A stretch of DNA of 64,000 nt, from the NCBI RefSeq assembly GCF_017811175.1, contig NZ_JACWIJ010000002.1:930001-994000 (forward strand), read 5' to 3'. The notes under the pieces were generated by a model. That model ran no database searches, was not told the DNA's origin, and was given only the letters and a program-made list of their open reading frames with translations. Shown here piece by piece: positions 50,742 through 61,900 of the stretch. The translations under genes were made by a program, and so were the position numbers. The number at the start of each line of letters is the position of its first letter. Position 1 is the stretch's first letter. Origin of the DNA: Melaminivora jejuensis (GTDB taxonomy: Bacteria > Pseudomonadota > Gammaproteobacteria > Burkholderiales > Burkholderiaceae_C).

Positions 50742-53700
50742 GTGCGCCTCAGCTCCATCAAGCTTGCCGGCTTCAAGTCCTTTGCCGAACCCACCAACTT
50801 CCTGCTGCCGGGCCAGTTGGTGGGTGTGGTCGGGCCCAATGGCTGCGGCAAGTCCAACATCATGGACGCCGTGCGCTGGGTGCTGGGCGAGTCGCGCGCC
50901 AGCGAGCTGCGCGGCGAGTCCATGCAGGACGTGATCTTCAACGGCACGACCAGCAGGAAGCCGGCCAGCCGCGCCAGCGTCGAGCTCACTTTCAGCAACG
51001 AAGACCACCGCGCCGGCGGGCAGTGGAACCAGTTCGCCGAAATCGCCGTCAAGCGCGTGCTCACGCGCGACGGCACCTCCAGCTACTACATCAACAACCA
51101 GCCGGTGCGCCGGCGCGATGTGCAGGATGTCTTCCTGGGCACCGGCCTGGGGCCGCGCGCCTACGCCATCATTGGCCAGGGCACCATCTCGCGCATCATC
51201 GAGTCGCGCCCCGAAGACCTGCGCCTGTTTCTGGAAGAGGCTGCCGGCGTGTCCAAGTACAAGGAGCGCCGGCGCGAGACGGGAAACCGCCTGGCGGACA
51301 CGCGCGAGAACCTGACGCGCGTCGAGGACATCCTGCGCGAGCTGAATGCCAACCTGGACAAGCTCGAACGCCAGGCCGAGGTCGCCGCCCGCTGGCAGCG
51401 CCTGCAGGCCGAGGCCACGCTGCGCCAGCAGCAGCTGTGGTTTCTCAAGCGCGCCGACGCGCTGGCCGAGCAATCGCGCGTGCGCAGCGACGGCCTGCAG
51501 GCCGTGAACGACCTGGAATCGCGCATGGCCGAGCTGCGCCACGGCGAAGCCGAGCTGGAGGTCATCCGCCAGCAGCACTACGAGGCCGGCGACACGCTGA
51601 ACCAGGCCCAGGCGCGGCTGTACGAGGCGACTGCCGAGGTGGCGCGCCTGGAGGCCGAGATCCGCTACGTGGTCGAAGGCCGCCAGCGCGTGCAGCTGCG
51701 CCTGGAGCAACTGGCGCGGCAGATCGAGGAGTGGGCCGAGCGGCGCGAACAGGCCCAGGCCGAGGCCGAGCAGCTCGAAGGCGAGGATCTGCAGGCCGAG
51801 GAGCAGGCCGAGCTGTTGGCCGCGCAGCTCGACGAGCAGGCCCAGGCGCTGCCCGAGCTGGAGGACGCCCTGGCGCGCGCGCGCCAGGCCAGCGAGGCCC
51901 AGCGCACCGGCGTGGTGCAGGTGCAGCAGCAGATCCAGGTACTGGCCGCCGAGCAGCGCGCGCTGTCCGAGCAGATGCGCCAGCTCACGGCGCGCAGCGA
52001 ACGCCTGCGCGCCGAGCGCAATGCCCTGGCCGCACCCGACGAGTTGCGCCTGGTGCACCTGCGCCAGCAGCTCGAACAGGCGCAGGAGCAGGCCGAGATG
52101 GAACAGGCGCAACTGGCCGAGCTGCAGGACGCCCTGCCGCAGCTCGACGACGAGCGCCGCACGCGCCAGCAGCAGCTCAACGCCGAGAGCACCCGGCAGG
52201 CGCAACTGGCCGCGCGTCTGCAGGCCCTGCAGGCGCTGCAGGACAAGGTCAAGGTCGATGGCCGGCTGCAGCCCTGGCTGGCGTGCCACGGCCTGGACGG
52301 TCTGGCCGGCCTGTGGAGCCGCATCCAGATCGAACCCGGCTGGGAGCCGGCGTTGGAGGCAGCGCTGCGCGAACGCCTGTCAGCCCTGCCCGTGGGCCGG
52401 CTGGAGAGCGTGCGCGGCTTTGCCGGCGCCGCCGCTGCCGAAGGGCCGCCGACGCGGCTGGCCTTCTACAGCGCCCCACCGCAGCCATTGCAGCCCCCGC
52501 AGGCAACCGGGCCAGCCGCACCATCGCGCCTGAGCGAGTTGCTGCAGGTAGCCGATGCCGGCCTGCGCGCCGTGCTGGAGCACTGGCTGCACGGCTGCCG
52601 CACCGCACCCACGCTGGACGACGCGCTGGCGCAGCGCGCCGACCTGCCACCGGGCGAGACCCTCTACGTCCCCGCCGGCCATGCCGTGACGGCGCACAGC
52701 GTGACCTTCTACGCCCCCGACTCCGAGCAAGCCGGCCTGCTGGCGCGCGCCCAGGAGATCGAGCACCTGCACAAGGAACTGCGCGCCCAAGCGCTGATCG
52801 CCGAGGAGGCCGCCAGTGCCCTGGCGCGCGCCGAGGCCGCCCACACCGATGCCGCGCAGCGCCTGACAACGTCCCGGCGCGAGGCCAGCGACAGCCAGGC
52901 GCGCACGCACGAGCTGCAGGTGCAGGTGCTGCGCCTGTCCCAGGCCGTCGAGCAGTCGCGCGCACGCAGCGAGCAGCTGGGCGCCGACCTGGCCGAGGCC
53001 GACGAGCAGCTGGCCGAACTGCACGAGCGCGCCGCCAGTGCCGAGGCACGCTTCGAGGAGCTGGACATGCAGCTGGCCGACAGCCAGGAGCGCCATGCCC
53101 AGCTGGGCGAGCGTGCGATCGAGGCCGAGCGTCGCGTGAATGAGTGCCGCGAGCAGCAGCGCAGCCTGGAGCGGCGCGCCCAGGAGGCGCAGTTCGCCCA
53201 GCGCAGCCTGGCCGCACGCCGTGCCGAGCTGGCGCGCACCATCGACACCGCCAGCACCCAGGCGCGCAGCCTGCACGACGAGCGCCAGCGCGCCCACGAC
53301 GAGCTGGCCCGCCTGGGCGACGCTGCCGCGCAGGGCGGCCTGCAGCAGGCGTTGGAGCGGCGCAGCACCTGCGAGCGCCTGCTGGGCGAGCAGCGCAGCC
53401 ACTACGACGGCCTCACGGCACGCCTGCGCGCCAGCGACGAGCAGCGCAGCCAGCACGAGCGCACGCTGGAGCCGCTGCGCCAGCGCATCACCGAGCTGCA
53501 GCTCAAAGAGCAGGCCGCCCGCCTGGGCCTGGAGCAGTACGAGACGCTGCTGCAGGACGCGCAGGCCGACCTGGAGCAGCTCGAGCGCTCGATTGCCGAG
53601 GGCGGCGTGCGCCTGGCCGGCCTGGCCGGCGAGATCGAGCGGCTGCAGCAGGCCATTGCCGCGCTGGGCGCGGTGAACCTGGCGGCGCTGGAGGAGCTGG

Positions 53701-54278
53701 CGGCGGCGCGCGAGCGCAAGGGCTTTCTGGACGCGCAGACCCAGGATCTGCAGCTGGCCATGAGCACGCTGGAAGACGCCATCCGCCGGATCGACGCCGA
53801 GACGCGCACCTTGCTGTCGGGCACCTTCGAGACCGTCAACGGGCACTTTGGTCGCATGTTCCCCGAGCTGTTCGGCGGCGGCCAGGCGCGCCTCATCATG
53901 ACCGGCGACGAAATCCTGGACTGCGGCGTGCAGGTCATGGCCCAGCCGCCGGGCAAGAAGAACCAGACCATCCACCTGCTGTCGGGCGGGGAGAAGGCGC
54001 TTACGGCGATTGCCCTGGTGTTCGCCATCTTCCAGCTCAACCCGGCGCCGTTCTGTCTGCTGGACGAAGTGGATGCTCCGCTCGATGATGCCAACACCGA
54101 GCGCTATGCCCGTCTGGTGGCCAGCATGTCGCATGGCACACAATTCCTGTTCATCAGCCACAACAAGATCGCCATGGAAATGGCTGAACAATTGATCGGT
54201 GTGACCATGCAGGAGCAGGGTGTGTCGCGTATCGTTGCCGTTGACATGCAATCCGCCCTGTCCATGGCCGAGGCCTGA
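50742..54278 (+). CDS. smc: chromosome segregation protein SMC
   Basis: A 1178-residue condensin ATPase. The N-terminal head has IKLAGFKSFAEPTNFLLPGQ and Walker A GPNGCGKSNIMDAVRWVLGE. A coiled coil runs from about 170-500, the hinge lies around 510-650 (WLACHGLDGLAGLWSRIQIE, then PDSEQAGLLARAQE at its end), a second coiled coil reaches about 1020, and the C-terminal head has the signature HLLSGGEKALTAIALVFAIF and Walker B FCLLDEVDAPLDDANTERY. The start is GTG, fitting MRLSSIKLAGF. It is followed 22 bp later by zipA and then ligA, a common betaproteobacterial order. Confidence 0.95.
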   Translation: MRLSSIKLAGFKSFAEPTNFLLPGQLVGVVGPNGCGKSNIMDAVRWVLGESRASELRGESMQDVIFNGTTSRKPASRASVELTFSNEDHRAGGQWNQFAEIAVKRVLTRDGTSSYYINNQPVRRRDVQDVFLGTGLGPRAYAIIGQGTISRIIESRPEDLRLFLEEAAGVSKYKERRRETGNRLADTRENLTRVEDILRELNANLDKLERQAEVAARWQRLQAEATLRQQQLWFLKRADALAEQSRVRSDGLQAVNDLESRMAELRHGEAELEVIRQQHYEAGDTLNQAQARLYEATAEVARLEAEIRYVVEGRQRVQLRLEQLARQIEEWAERREQAQAEAEQLEGEDLQAEEQAELLAAQLDEQAQALPELEDALARARQASEAQRTGVVQVQQQIQVLAAEQRALSEQMRQLTARSERLRAERNALAAPDELRLVHLRQQLEQAQEQAEMEQAQLAELQDALPQLDDERRTRQQQLNAESTRQAQLAARLQALQALQDKVKVDGRLQPWLACHGLDGLAGLWSRIQIEPGWEPALEAALRERLSALPVGRLESVRGFAGAAAAEGPPTRLAFYSAPPQPLQPPQATGPAAPSRLSELLQVADAGLRAVLEHWLHGCRTAPTLDDALAQRADLPPGETLYVPAGHAVTAHSVTFYAPDSEQAGLLARAQEIEHLHKELRAQALIAEEAASALARAEAAHTDAAQRLTTSRREASDSQARTHELQVQVLRLSQAVEQSRARSEQLGADLAEADEQLAELHERAASAEARFEELDMQLADSQERHAQLGERAIEAERRVNECREQQRSLERRAQEAQFAQRSLAARRAELARTIDTASTQARSLHDERQRAHDELARLGDAAAQGGLQQALERRSTCERLLGEQRSHYDGLTARLRASDEQRSQHERTLEPLRQRITELQLKEQAARLGLEQYETLLQDAQADLEQLERSIAEGGVRLAGLAGEIERLQQAIAALGAVNLAALEELAAARERKGFLDAQTQDLQLAMSTLEDAIRRIDAETRTLLSGTFETVNGHFGRMFPELFGGGQARLIMTGDEILDCGVQVMAQPPGKKNQTIHLLSGGEKALTAIALVFAIFQLNPAPFCLLDEVDAPLDDANTERYARLVASMSHGTQFLFISHNKIAMEMAEQLIGVTMQEQGVSRIVAVDMQSALSMAEA

Positions 54279-54300
54279 TGCCAGAACCCATTTTTTGACC

Positions 54301-55395
54301 ATGAGCAATTTCCAACTCGGCCTCATCATTGCCGGCGCGCTCGTGCTGATCATCGTGGTCGCACACAACGCCTGGAACAACCACCGCAATGCGCCCAAGC
54401 GCCCGCGCCCGCCAGCCGGCGGAGCTGCGGACGGCGCCGGCGCCCGCCACGAGCCGGCCCTGGAGGGCGCAGCCCTGGCCTCGGGCGAGGGCGTGGACAG
54501 CGCCCTGAGCGGCCACGCCATCGACCCGCGCGACGCCCTGGATCTGCCCGCGCCTGCCCCTATGACCGAGCGGCGCGGCGGGCTGGATGTGCTGATTGAT
54601 GCCATTGCGCCCATCACGCCTGAGCGCGAAGTCGCCGGCGAGGCCGCGCTGGCTGCGCTGCCGCCCACGCGCCGCGCCGGCAGCAAGCCCTTCGCCATTG
54701 AGGCGCTGCGCGAGGAAACGCGCCAGTGGGAGGCGCCCCAGGCCGGCCAGCGCTACCGGCACTTCCAGGCCGGGGTGCAGCTGGCCAACCGCACCGGAGC
54801 GCTCAACGAGATCGAATTTTCCGAGTTCGTCATGAAGGCCCAGCAGTTCGCCGATGCCATCGGCGCGGCGGCGGACTTCCCGGACATGCTGCACGAGGTG
54901 GCGCGCGCGCGCGAACTCGACCAGTTCGCCAGCGAGCACGACGCCCAGCTGACCTTCGTGCTGCGTGCGCGCCAGGCCGCCTGGAGTCCCGGCTACGTCG
55001 AGCAGAACGCCGCACGCCAGGGCCTGGTGCCCGGCCCCATCCCCGGGCGCATGGTGCTGCCCGTGGCCGAGCCCGGCCTGCCGCCGCTGCTGGTGCTGGA
55101 CTACGATGCCCAAGCCGCCATGTCCGACGAGCCCGAGCAGACTGCCTTGCGCGAAGTGGCCCTGAGCCTGGATGTTGCCCAGGTGGCGCGCGCCGAGCAG
55201 CCCTTCGCCCGCCTGCGCGAGCTGGCGCAGACGCTGTGCGAGGCCATGGACGGCGTGCTGTGCGACGGCAACGGCGCGCCGCTGCCGGCCATGGCCATGG
55301 ATCCCATCGCCGCCGATCTGGAGCAGCTCTACGACCAGCTCGACCAGCGTGACCTGTCGGCCGGCTCGGCCCTGGCGCGGCGCCTGTTCAGCTGA
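54301..55395 (+). CDS. zipA: cell division protein ZipA-like, FtsZ-binding
   Basis: A 364-residue bitopic protein. One N-terminal membrane helix (LGLIIAGALVLIIVVAHNAW) is followed by a Pro/Ala/Arg-rich linker to about 150 and a C-terminal ZipA-type FtsZ-binding domain (about 155-360; YRHFQAGVQLANRTGALNEI, PLLVLDYDAQAAMSDEPEQ and FARLRELAQTLCEAMDG). It tethers FtsZ to the inner membrane in division. Identity is supported by topology and by position between smc and ligA, as sequence conservation of this family is low. The ATG at 54301 starts directly before the helix. Confidence 0.85.
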   Translation: MSNFQLGLIIAGALVLIIVVAHNAWNNHRNAPKRPRPPAGGAADGAGARHEPALEGAALASGEGVDSALSGHAIDPRDALDLPAPAPMTERRGGLDVLIDAIAPITPEREVAGEAALAALPPTRRAGSKPFAIEALREETRQWEAPQAGQRYRHFQAGVQLANRTGALNEIEFSEFVMKAQQFADAIGAAADFPDMLHEVARARELDQFASEHDAQLTFVLRARQAAWSPGYVEQNAARQGLVPGPIPGRMVLPVAEPGLPPLLVLDYDAQAAMSDEPEQTALREVALSLDVAQVARAEQPFARLRELAQTLCEAMDGVLCDGNGAPLPAMAMDPIAADLEQLYDQLDQRDLSAGSALARRLFS

Positions 55396-57522
<2,127 letters not shown>

Positions 57523-57529
57523 ACCGGCC

Positions 57530-58108
57530 TCACCCGCGCGCCACGGCCTCGGGTGGCAGCGCCAGGTCGATGCAGTGCATTCCCAGCCGGCCTGCGCGCC
57601 GGTCGGCAAAGAAGCGCTCCAGCGTCACGCGCACGGTGCGAAAGGCGATCTCGTCCCAGGGGATCTCGTGCTCGGCAAACAGCCGCGCTTCGATGGTCTC
57701 GTGCCCGGGGTGGAATTGCTCGCTCAGCAGCGTGGCCAAGTAGAACAGGTGTACCTGGCCGACGTGCGGCACGTTGACCAGCGAAAACAGCGGCCCCAGG
57801 GTGATCTGCGCGCCGGCTTCCTCGTCGGTCTCGCGTGCCGCGCCCTGGGCGGTGGTCTCCTGAAGCTCCATGAAGCCGGCGGGTAGCGTCCACTTGCCCC
57901 AGCGCGGCTCGATGTTGCGCTTGCACAGCAGCACGCGCTCGCCCAGCACTGGGATGGTGCCGACCACGTTGAGCGGGTTTTCGTAATGGATAGTCTGGCA
58001 GGCTGGGCAGATGGCGCGCTGGCGCGTGTCGCCATCGTCGGGCAGGCGATAGGCCACGGCGGCGCCGCACTCGCGGCAGTGGCGGATGGGGCGGCGACCG
58101 AACGTCAT
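57530..58108 (-). CDS. NUDIX hydrolase with N-terminal zinc ribbon
   Basis: A 192-residue protein. The N-terminal Cys pairs (HCRECGAAVAYRLP, AICPACQTIHYENP) form a zinc-ribbon-like motif, as in NudC-type pyrophosphatases and related hydrolases. The Nudix box is complete: GFMELQETTAQGAARETDEE followed by AGAQI. The substrate, probably a nucleotide diphosphate derivative, is not known. It overlaps the upstream FAH-family gene by four bases on the same strand (ATGA), implying an operon. It faces ligA tail to tail, seven bases apart. Confidence 0.9.
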   Translation of the reverse strand: MTFGRRPIRHCRECGAAVAYRLPDDGDTRQRAICPACQTIHYENPLNVVGTIPVLGERVLLCKRNIEPRWGKWTLPAGFMELQETTAQGAARETDEEAGAQITLGPLFSLVNVPHVGQVHLFYLATLLSEQFHPGHETIEARLFAEHEIPWDEIAFRTVRVTLERFFADRRAGRLGMHCIDLALPPEAVARG

Positions 58109-58800
58109 GCCACGGCCAGCCGCAGGGTGCCCAGGCCGTCGATGCCGCCCTCCAGCACGTCGCCATGCCGCACGGCGCCGACCCCTTCGGGCGTGCCGGT
58201 GAAGATCAGGTCCCCAGGGCGCAGCGTCCAGGCGGCGGACAGGTGGGCCACGACCTCGGCCACGCTCCAGATCATCCGGTCGATGCGGCTGGCCTGGCGC
58301 TGCTGGCCGTTGACCTCCAGCCAGATGGCGGCGTGCTGCACGTCGCCGGCCTGCGCCGCCGGGGTGATGGCGCTGATGGGCGCGCTGGCGTCAAAGCCCT
58401 TGGCGATGCACCAGGGACGGCCCTGTTTCTTCATGTCCGCCTGCAGGTCGCGCCGCGTCATGTCCAGCCCGATGGCGTAGCCCCAGACGTGGGCCAGCGC
58501 GTCGGCAGCGGCGATGTTGCTGCCGCCCTGGCCGATGGCTGCCACCAGCTCGATCTCGTGGTGCAGGTCGGCGGTCAGCGTGGGGTAGGGCAGGCGGCCC
58601 GTCTCGCCGGCAGTCACCGGCACGACGGCATCCGCCGGCTTCATGAAAAAAAACGGCGGCTCGCGCCCGGAAAAGCCCATTTCGCGGGCGTGCTCGGCGT
58701 AGTTGCGGCCCACGCAGAAGATCCGGTGTACCGGAAACAGGGCGTCGCTGCCCGCAACGGGCACGCAGGCCGGGGCGGCAGGGGGGAAGACATGGCGCAT
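58105..58800 (-). CDS. fumarylacetoacetate hydrolase (FAH) family protein
   Basis: A 231-residue protein with the FAH C-terminal fold. IFCVGRNYAEHAREMGFSG and PPFFFMKPADAVVPVTAGET bind the substrate, HHEIELVAAIGQGG provides the metal-binding acids, and VWGYAIGLDMTRRDLQADMK with WCIAKGFDASAPISAITPA continues the fold. GDLIFTGTPEGVGAVRHGDV ends it. Such enzymes hydrolyse or decarboxylate oxo-acids; some are oxaloacetate decarboxylases or acylpyruvases. The specific reaction is unknown. The ATG at 58800 is used; 54 bases upstream is a weak alternative. It is divergent from pgeF and coupled to the NUDIX gene. Confidence 0.88.
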   Translation of the reverse strand: MRHVFPPAAPACVPVAGSDALFPVHRIFCVGRNYAEHAREMGFSGREPPFFFMKPADAVVPVTAGETGRLPYPTLTADLHHEIELVAAIGQGGSNIAAADALAHVWGYAIGLDMTRRDLQADMKKQGRPWCIAKGFDASAPISAITPAAQAGDVQHAAIWLEVNGQQRQASRIDRMIWSVAEVVAHLSAAWTLRPGDLIFTGTPEGVGAVRHGDVLEGGIDGLGTLRLAVA

Positions 58801-58871
58801 GATGCGGGCTCGTTGAACGACAGATGGCAAGCGCCGCAGTGTGCCATGCAGCACCTGCAGGCCCCGACACG

Positions 58872-59744
58872 ATGGCTACACCCTCTCTCTTGCATGACTG
58901 GCTCATCCCCGACTGGCCGGCGCCGGCGCAGGTGCGCGCCATGTGTACCACGCGCAATGGCGGCGTCAGCGCCGCGCCCCACGACAGCCTGAACCTGGGG
59001 CTGGGCACGCAGGATGCGCCGCAGGCCGTGGCCGCCAACTGGCAGCGCTTGCAGGCTGCCCTGCAGGCCATGCAGCCGGACGGCCAGCCGGTGCATCCGG
59101 TGCGCCTGCGCCAGATCCACGGCACCGCAGTGCTGCCCATCGAACGCGCCACGCCCGACCAGCAGGCTGCCGACGCCAGCACTACCAGCGCGGCCGGCGT
59201 GGCCTGCGTGGTCATGGCCGCCGACTGCCTGCCGGTGTTGCTGACCAACCGTGCCGGCACCCGGGTGGCTGCCGCCCATGCCGGCTGGCGCGGGCTGGCG
59301 GGTGGGGTACTGGAGAATGTTTTGCAGTCTTTTCTGGCTCAAACCATTGCTGGGAAAGCGATGACAGCTATTGAAAGCGAAGCAAAAAATGCCGGGAATG
59401 CAGAAACTGTCATGGCCTGGATCGGCCCGGGCATAGGCGCCCAGGCCTTTGAAGTCGGCCCCGAGGTGCGCGCTGCCTTCGTGGCGCACGATCCGGCTGC
59501 GGCGCAACACTTCCAGGCGCGCCCCGGCAAGGCGAGCTGCGGCGGGGACAAGTACCTGGCCGACCTGGCCGCCCTGGCCCGCCAGCGCCTGCGCGCTGCC
59601 GGCGTGACCAGCATCCATGGCAACGACAGTTCAAAGGCCTGGTGTACGGTGGCCAATGCCTCAAGGTTTTTTTCGTACCGGCGCGACCACCGCGTCCTGG
59701 GCGGCAGCGGGCGCATGGCGGCCCTCATCTGGCGGTGCGGCTGA
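58872..59744 (+). CDS. pgeF: peptidoglycan editing factor/laccase-domain protein (YfiH), with repeat insertion
   Basis: A 290-residue cytoplasmic DUF152/Cu-oxidase_4 protein. In E. coli it removes wrong amino acids from a peptidoglycan precursor, and other members act on purine nucleosides. MCTTRNGGVSAAPHDSLNLG, LRQIHGTAVLP, CVVMAADCLPVLLTNRAG and AAAHAGWRGLAGG give the conserved Cys/His metal-site set. SSKAWCTVANASRFFSYRRD and GGSGRMAALIW end the fold. It is longer than the ~245-residue norm, partly because of a repeat copy at 59320-59390 encoding LQSFLAQTIAGKAMTAIESE just before WIGPGIG. It overlaps a convergent gene by 84 bp. Confidence 0.9.
   Translation: MATPSLLHDWLIPDWPAPAQVRAMCTTRNGGVSAAPHDSLNLGLGTQDAPQAVAANWQRLQAALQAMQPDGQPVHPVRLRQIHGTAVLPIERATPDQQAADASTTSAAGVACVVMAADCLPVLLTNRAGTRVAAAHAGWRGLAGGVLENVLQSFLAQTIAGKAMTAIESEAKNAGNAETVMAWIGPGIGAQAFEVGPEVRAAFVAHDPAAAQHFQARPGKASCGGDKYLADLAALARQRLRAAGVTSIHGNDSSKAWCTVANASRFFSYRRDHRVLGGSGRMAALIWRCG
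59320..59390 (+). repeat. ~60-bp repeat copy inside pgeF, in frame
   Basis: TTTTCTGGCTCAAACCA, TTGCTGGGAAAGCGATGACA and GCTATTGAAAGCGAAGC. It is read as AQTIAGKAMTAIESEA, close to the AQTLAGQALTAIKNEV of the waaA copy and in the same frame. Confidence 0.85.
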
Positions 59745-59978
59745 TGCGGGCACTGATGCGGGCGCCGGGGCGGCCTGTTGCAACTCCCGCTGCTGGCGCA
59801 CACGCAGGCGCCGCTTGCGCGCCGGCGTGCCGAGGATGTACAGGAGGATGGACAGCGGCAGCAGCCCGTACAGGACAAAGGTGATGACGGCGCCCAGCAC
59901 CGTGCCGTTGTCCGCGCCGGCTTCGGCGACGGCCATCATCAGGGTGACGTAAAGCCAGGCAATGGCAACCAGATACAT
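59661..59978 (-). CDS. small two-helix membrane protein of unknown function
   Basis: A 105-residue frame with two hydrophobic helices (MYLVAIAWLYVTLMMAVAEA and VLGAVITFVLYGLLPLSILL), then a basic stretch TPARKRRLRVRQQRE and an Ala/Pro-rich tail. I do not recognise the family. The gene lies between pgeF and phaC, convergent with pgeF. The last 84 bp, encoding the tail, are antisense to the conserved end of pgeF. The ATG at 59978 is used; a TTG at 59990 is an alternative. No good ribosome-binding site is visible. Confidence 0.55.
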   Translation of the reverse strand: MYLVAIAWLYVTLMMAVAEAGADNGTVLGAVITFVLYGLLPLSILLYILGTPARKRRLRVRQQRELQQAAPAPASVPASAAPPDEGRHAPAAAQDAVVAPVRKKP

Positions 59979-60149
59979 GATGCAAGTCAAGAAAAAATCC
60001 CCAATGGGGGACGCAGGTAAGGCTGGCGTATTTTTGTGTCAGGATACTGTGGCCAGTTACAAGAGCATGAAGGCGTGCTTAAAGCCGCTGGCGCCCGGAC
60101 TTGAGCACCAGCGGGACACATTGTTGAACTATCGGTTGAAGGAGGCAGC

Positions 60150-61856
60150 ATGAACACGGATGCAGGCTGGACACAGGCCACCCAGCAATGGCAAAACCTG
60201 ATGAACGAGAGTTGGGGCAAGATGCTGGGTGCATTGCAGCCTGGCGGGGCCGGCGCACTGCCGGCGGGCTTGCCGGCACAGGCGCCGATTGGCTTCGACC
60301 CGGACAGGCTGGCCCAGCTGCGCGAGCAATACCTGTCGGGTGTGCAGGCGCTGTGGGCGCAGGGCACGGCAGCGATGGACAGTGGCGACAAGCGCTTTGC
60401 CGGCGAGAGCTGGGCGCACAACCCGCTGGCGGCCTACGCGGCGGCGGCCTACCAGTTGCAGGCGCGCATCATGACCGGCCTGGCCGATGCCGTGCAGGCC
60501 GATGACAAGACGCGCGCACGCGTCCGCTTCTCGGTTGACCAGTGGCTGGCGGCCACGGCGCCGAGCAACTTTCTGGCACTCAACCCGGAAGCGCAGAAAA
60601 AAGCCCTGGAAACCAAGGGCGAGAGCATTGCCAAGGGCGTGGCCAACCTGCTGCACGACATGCGCCAGGGGCAGATTTCCATGACCGACACCGAGGGCTT
60701 CGAGGTCGGGCGCAACGTCGCCACCACCGAGGGCGCGGTGGTCTTCGAAAACGAGCTGTTCCAGCTCATCGAGTACAAGCCGCTGACGGCCAAGGTACAC
60801 GAGCGCCCCTTCCTGATGGTGCCGCCGTGCATCAACAAGTACTACATCCTGGACTTGCAGCCGGCCAATTCGCTGATCCGCTATGCCGTCGCGCAGGGCC
60901 AGCGCACCTTCGTGGTGAGCTGGCGCAACCCCGACGAGTCGCAGGCGGGCAAGACCTGGGACGACTACATCGAGCACGCCGTACTCAAGGCGATAGAGGT
61001 CACGCGCGAGATCGGCGGCGCCGAGCAGATCAACGCCCTGGGCTTCTGCGTCGGCGGCACCATGCTGGCCAACGCTCTGGCCGTGCTGGCAGCGCGCGGC
61101 GAGGAGCCGGTGGCCAGCGCCACCTTCCTGACCGCGCTGCTGGACTTCACCGATACCGGCATCCTGGATGTCTTCATCGACGAGAACTTCGTGCGCCTGC
61201 GCGAGATGCAGATGGGGCGCGGCGGGCTGATGAAGGGCCAGGACATGGCCAGCACCTTCAGCTTCCTGCGGCCCAACGACCTGGTGTGGAACTACGTTGT
61301 GGGCAACTACCTCAAGGGCGAGACGCCGCCGGCCTTCGACCTGCTGTACTGGAACGGCGACTCGACCAACCTGCCCGGGCCGTTCTACGCCTGGTATCTG
61401 CGCAACTTCTACCTGGAAAACAAGCTGGTGCAGCCCGGCGCGCTCACCGTCTGCGGCGAGCAGCTGGACTTGAACCAGGTCACGCTGCCGGTCTATATCT
61501 ACGGCTCGCGCGAGGATCACATCGTGCCCATCGGCGCGGCCTACGCTTCCACCCAGGTGCTGCCGGGCGACAAGCGCTTTGTCATGGGCGCGTCCGGGCA
61601 CATCGCTGGCGTCATCAACCCGCCGGCCGCCGGCAAGCGCAGCCACTGGCTGCGCGAGGACGGCGAATTCCCGGCCACGCTGGATGAATGGCTCGAAGGC
61701 GCCACGCAGGTACCCGGCAGTTGGTGGGAGGACTGGGCCGAATGGCTCAAGAGCCATGCCGGCAAGCAGATCGCTGCGCCCAAGACTTATGGCCGGGGCA
61801 AGGCCTACAAGGCCATCGAGCCGGCGCCGGGGCGCTACGTCAAGCAAAAGGCCTGA
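60150..61856 (+). CDS. phaC: class I poly(3-hydroxyalkanoate) synthase
   Basis: A 568-residue enzyme that polymerises 3-hydroxyacyl-CoA into PHA on granules. The PhaC N-terminal domain includes NPLAAYAAAAYQLQARIMTG and DKTRARVRFSVDQWLAATAP. The catalytic Cys is in the lipase-like box LGFCVGGTMLANALAVLA, the Asp in YGSREDHIVPIGAAY and the His in GASGHIAGVINPPA. PFLMVPPCINKYYILDLQP and YWNGDSTNLPGPFYAWYLRN are typical of class I. GAAGGAGG lies 6 bases before the ATG. phaA and phaB follow, so the phaCAB cluster makes PHB from acetyl-CoA. Confidence 0.97.
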   Translation: MNTDAGWTQATQQWQNLMNESWGKMLGALQPGGAGALPAGLPAQAPIGFDPDRLAQLREQYLSGVQALWAQGTAAMDSGDKRFAGESWAHNPLAAYAAAAYQLQARIMTGLADAVQADDKTRARVRFSVDQWLAATAPSNFLALNPEAQKKALETKGESIAKGVANLLHDMRQGQISMTDTEGFEVGRNVATTEGAVVFENELFQLIEYKPLTAKVHERPFLMVPPCINKYYILDLQPANSLIRYAVAQGQRTFVVSWRNPDESQAGKTWDDYIEHAVLKAIEVTREIGGAEQINALGFCVGGTMLANALAVLAARGEEPVASATFLTALLDFTDTGILDVFIDENFVRLREMQMGRGGLMKGQDMASTFSFLRPNDLVWNYVVGNYLKGETPPAFDLLYWNGDSTNLPGPFYAWYLRNFYLENKLVQPGALTVCGEQLDLNQVTLPVYIYGSREDHIVPIGAAYASTQVLPGDKRFVMGASGHIAGVINPPAAGKRSHWLREDGEFPATLDEWLEGATQVPGSWWEDWAEWLKSHAGKQIAAPKTYGRGKAYKAIEPAPGRYVKQKA

Positions 61857-61900
61857 CCCTTTCCCTTCAGCAACCAACCAAAGACAACAGAAAGACCGAC

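Noticed and set aside
54279..54300. Possible further repeat copy between smc and zipA
   Set aside because: Only a short ATTTTTTGACC resemblance; the core CAAGCGCTGACAGC block is missing.
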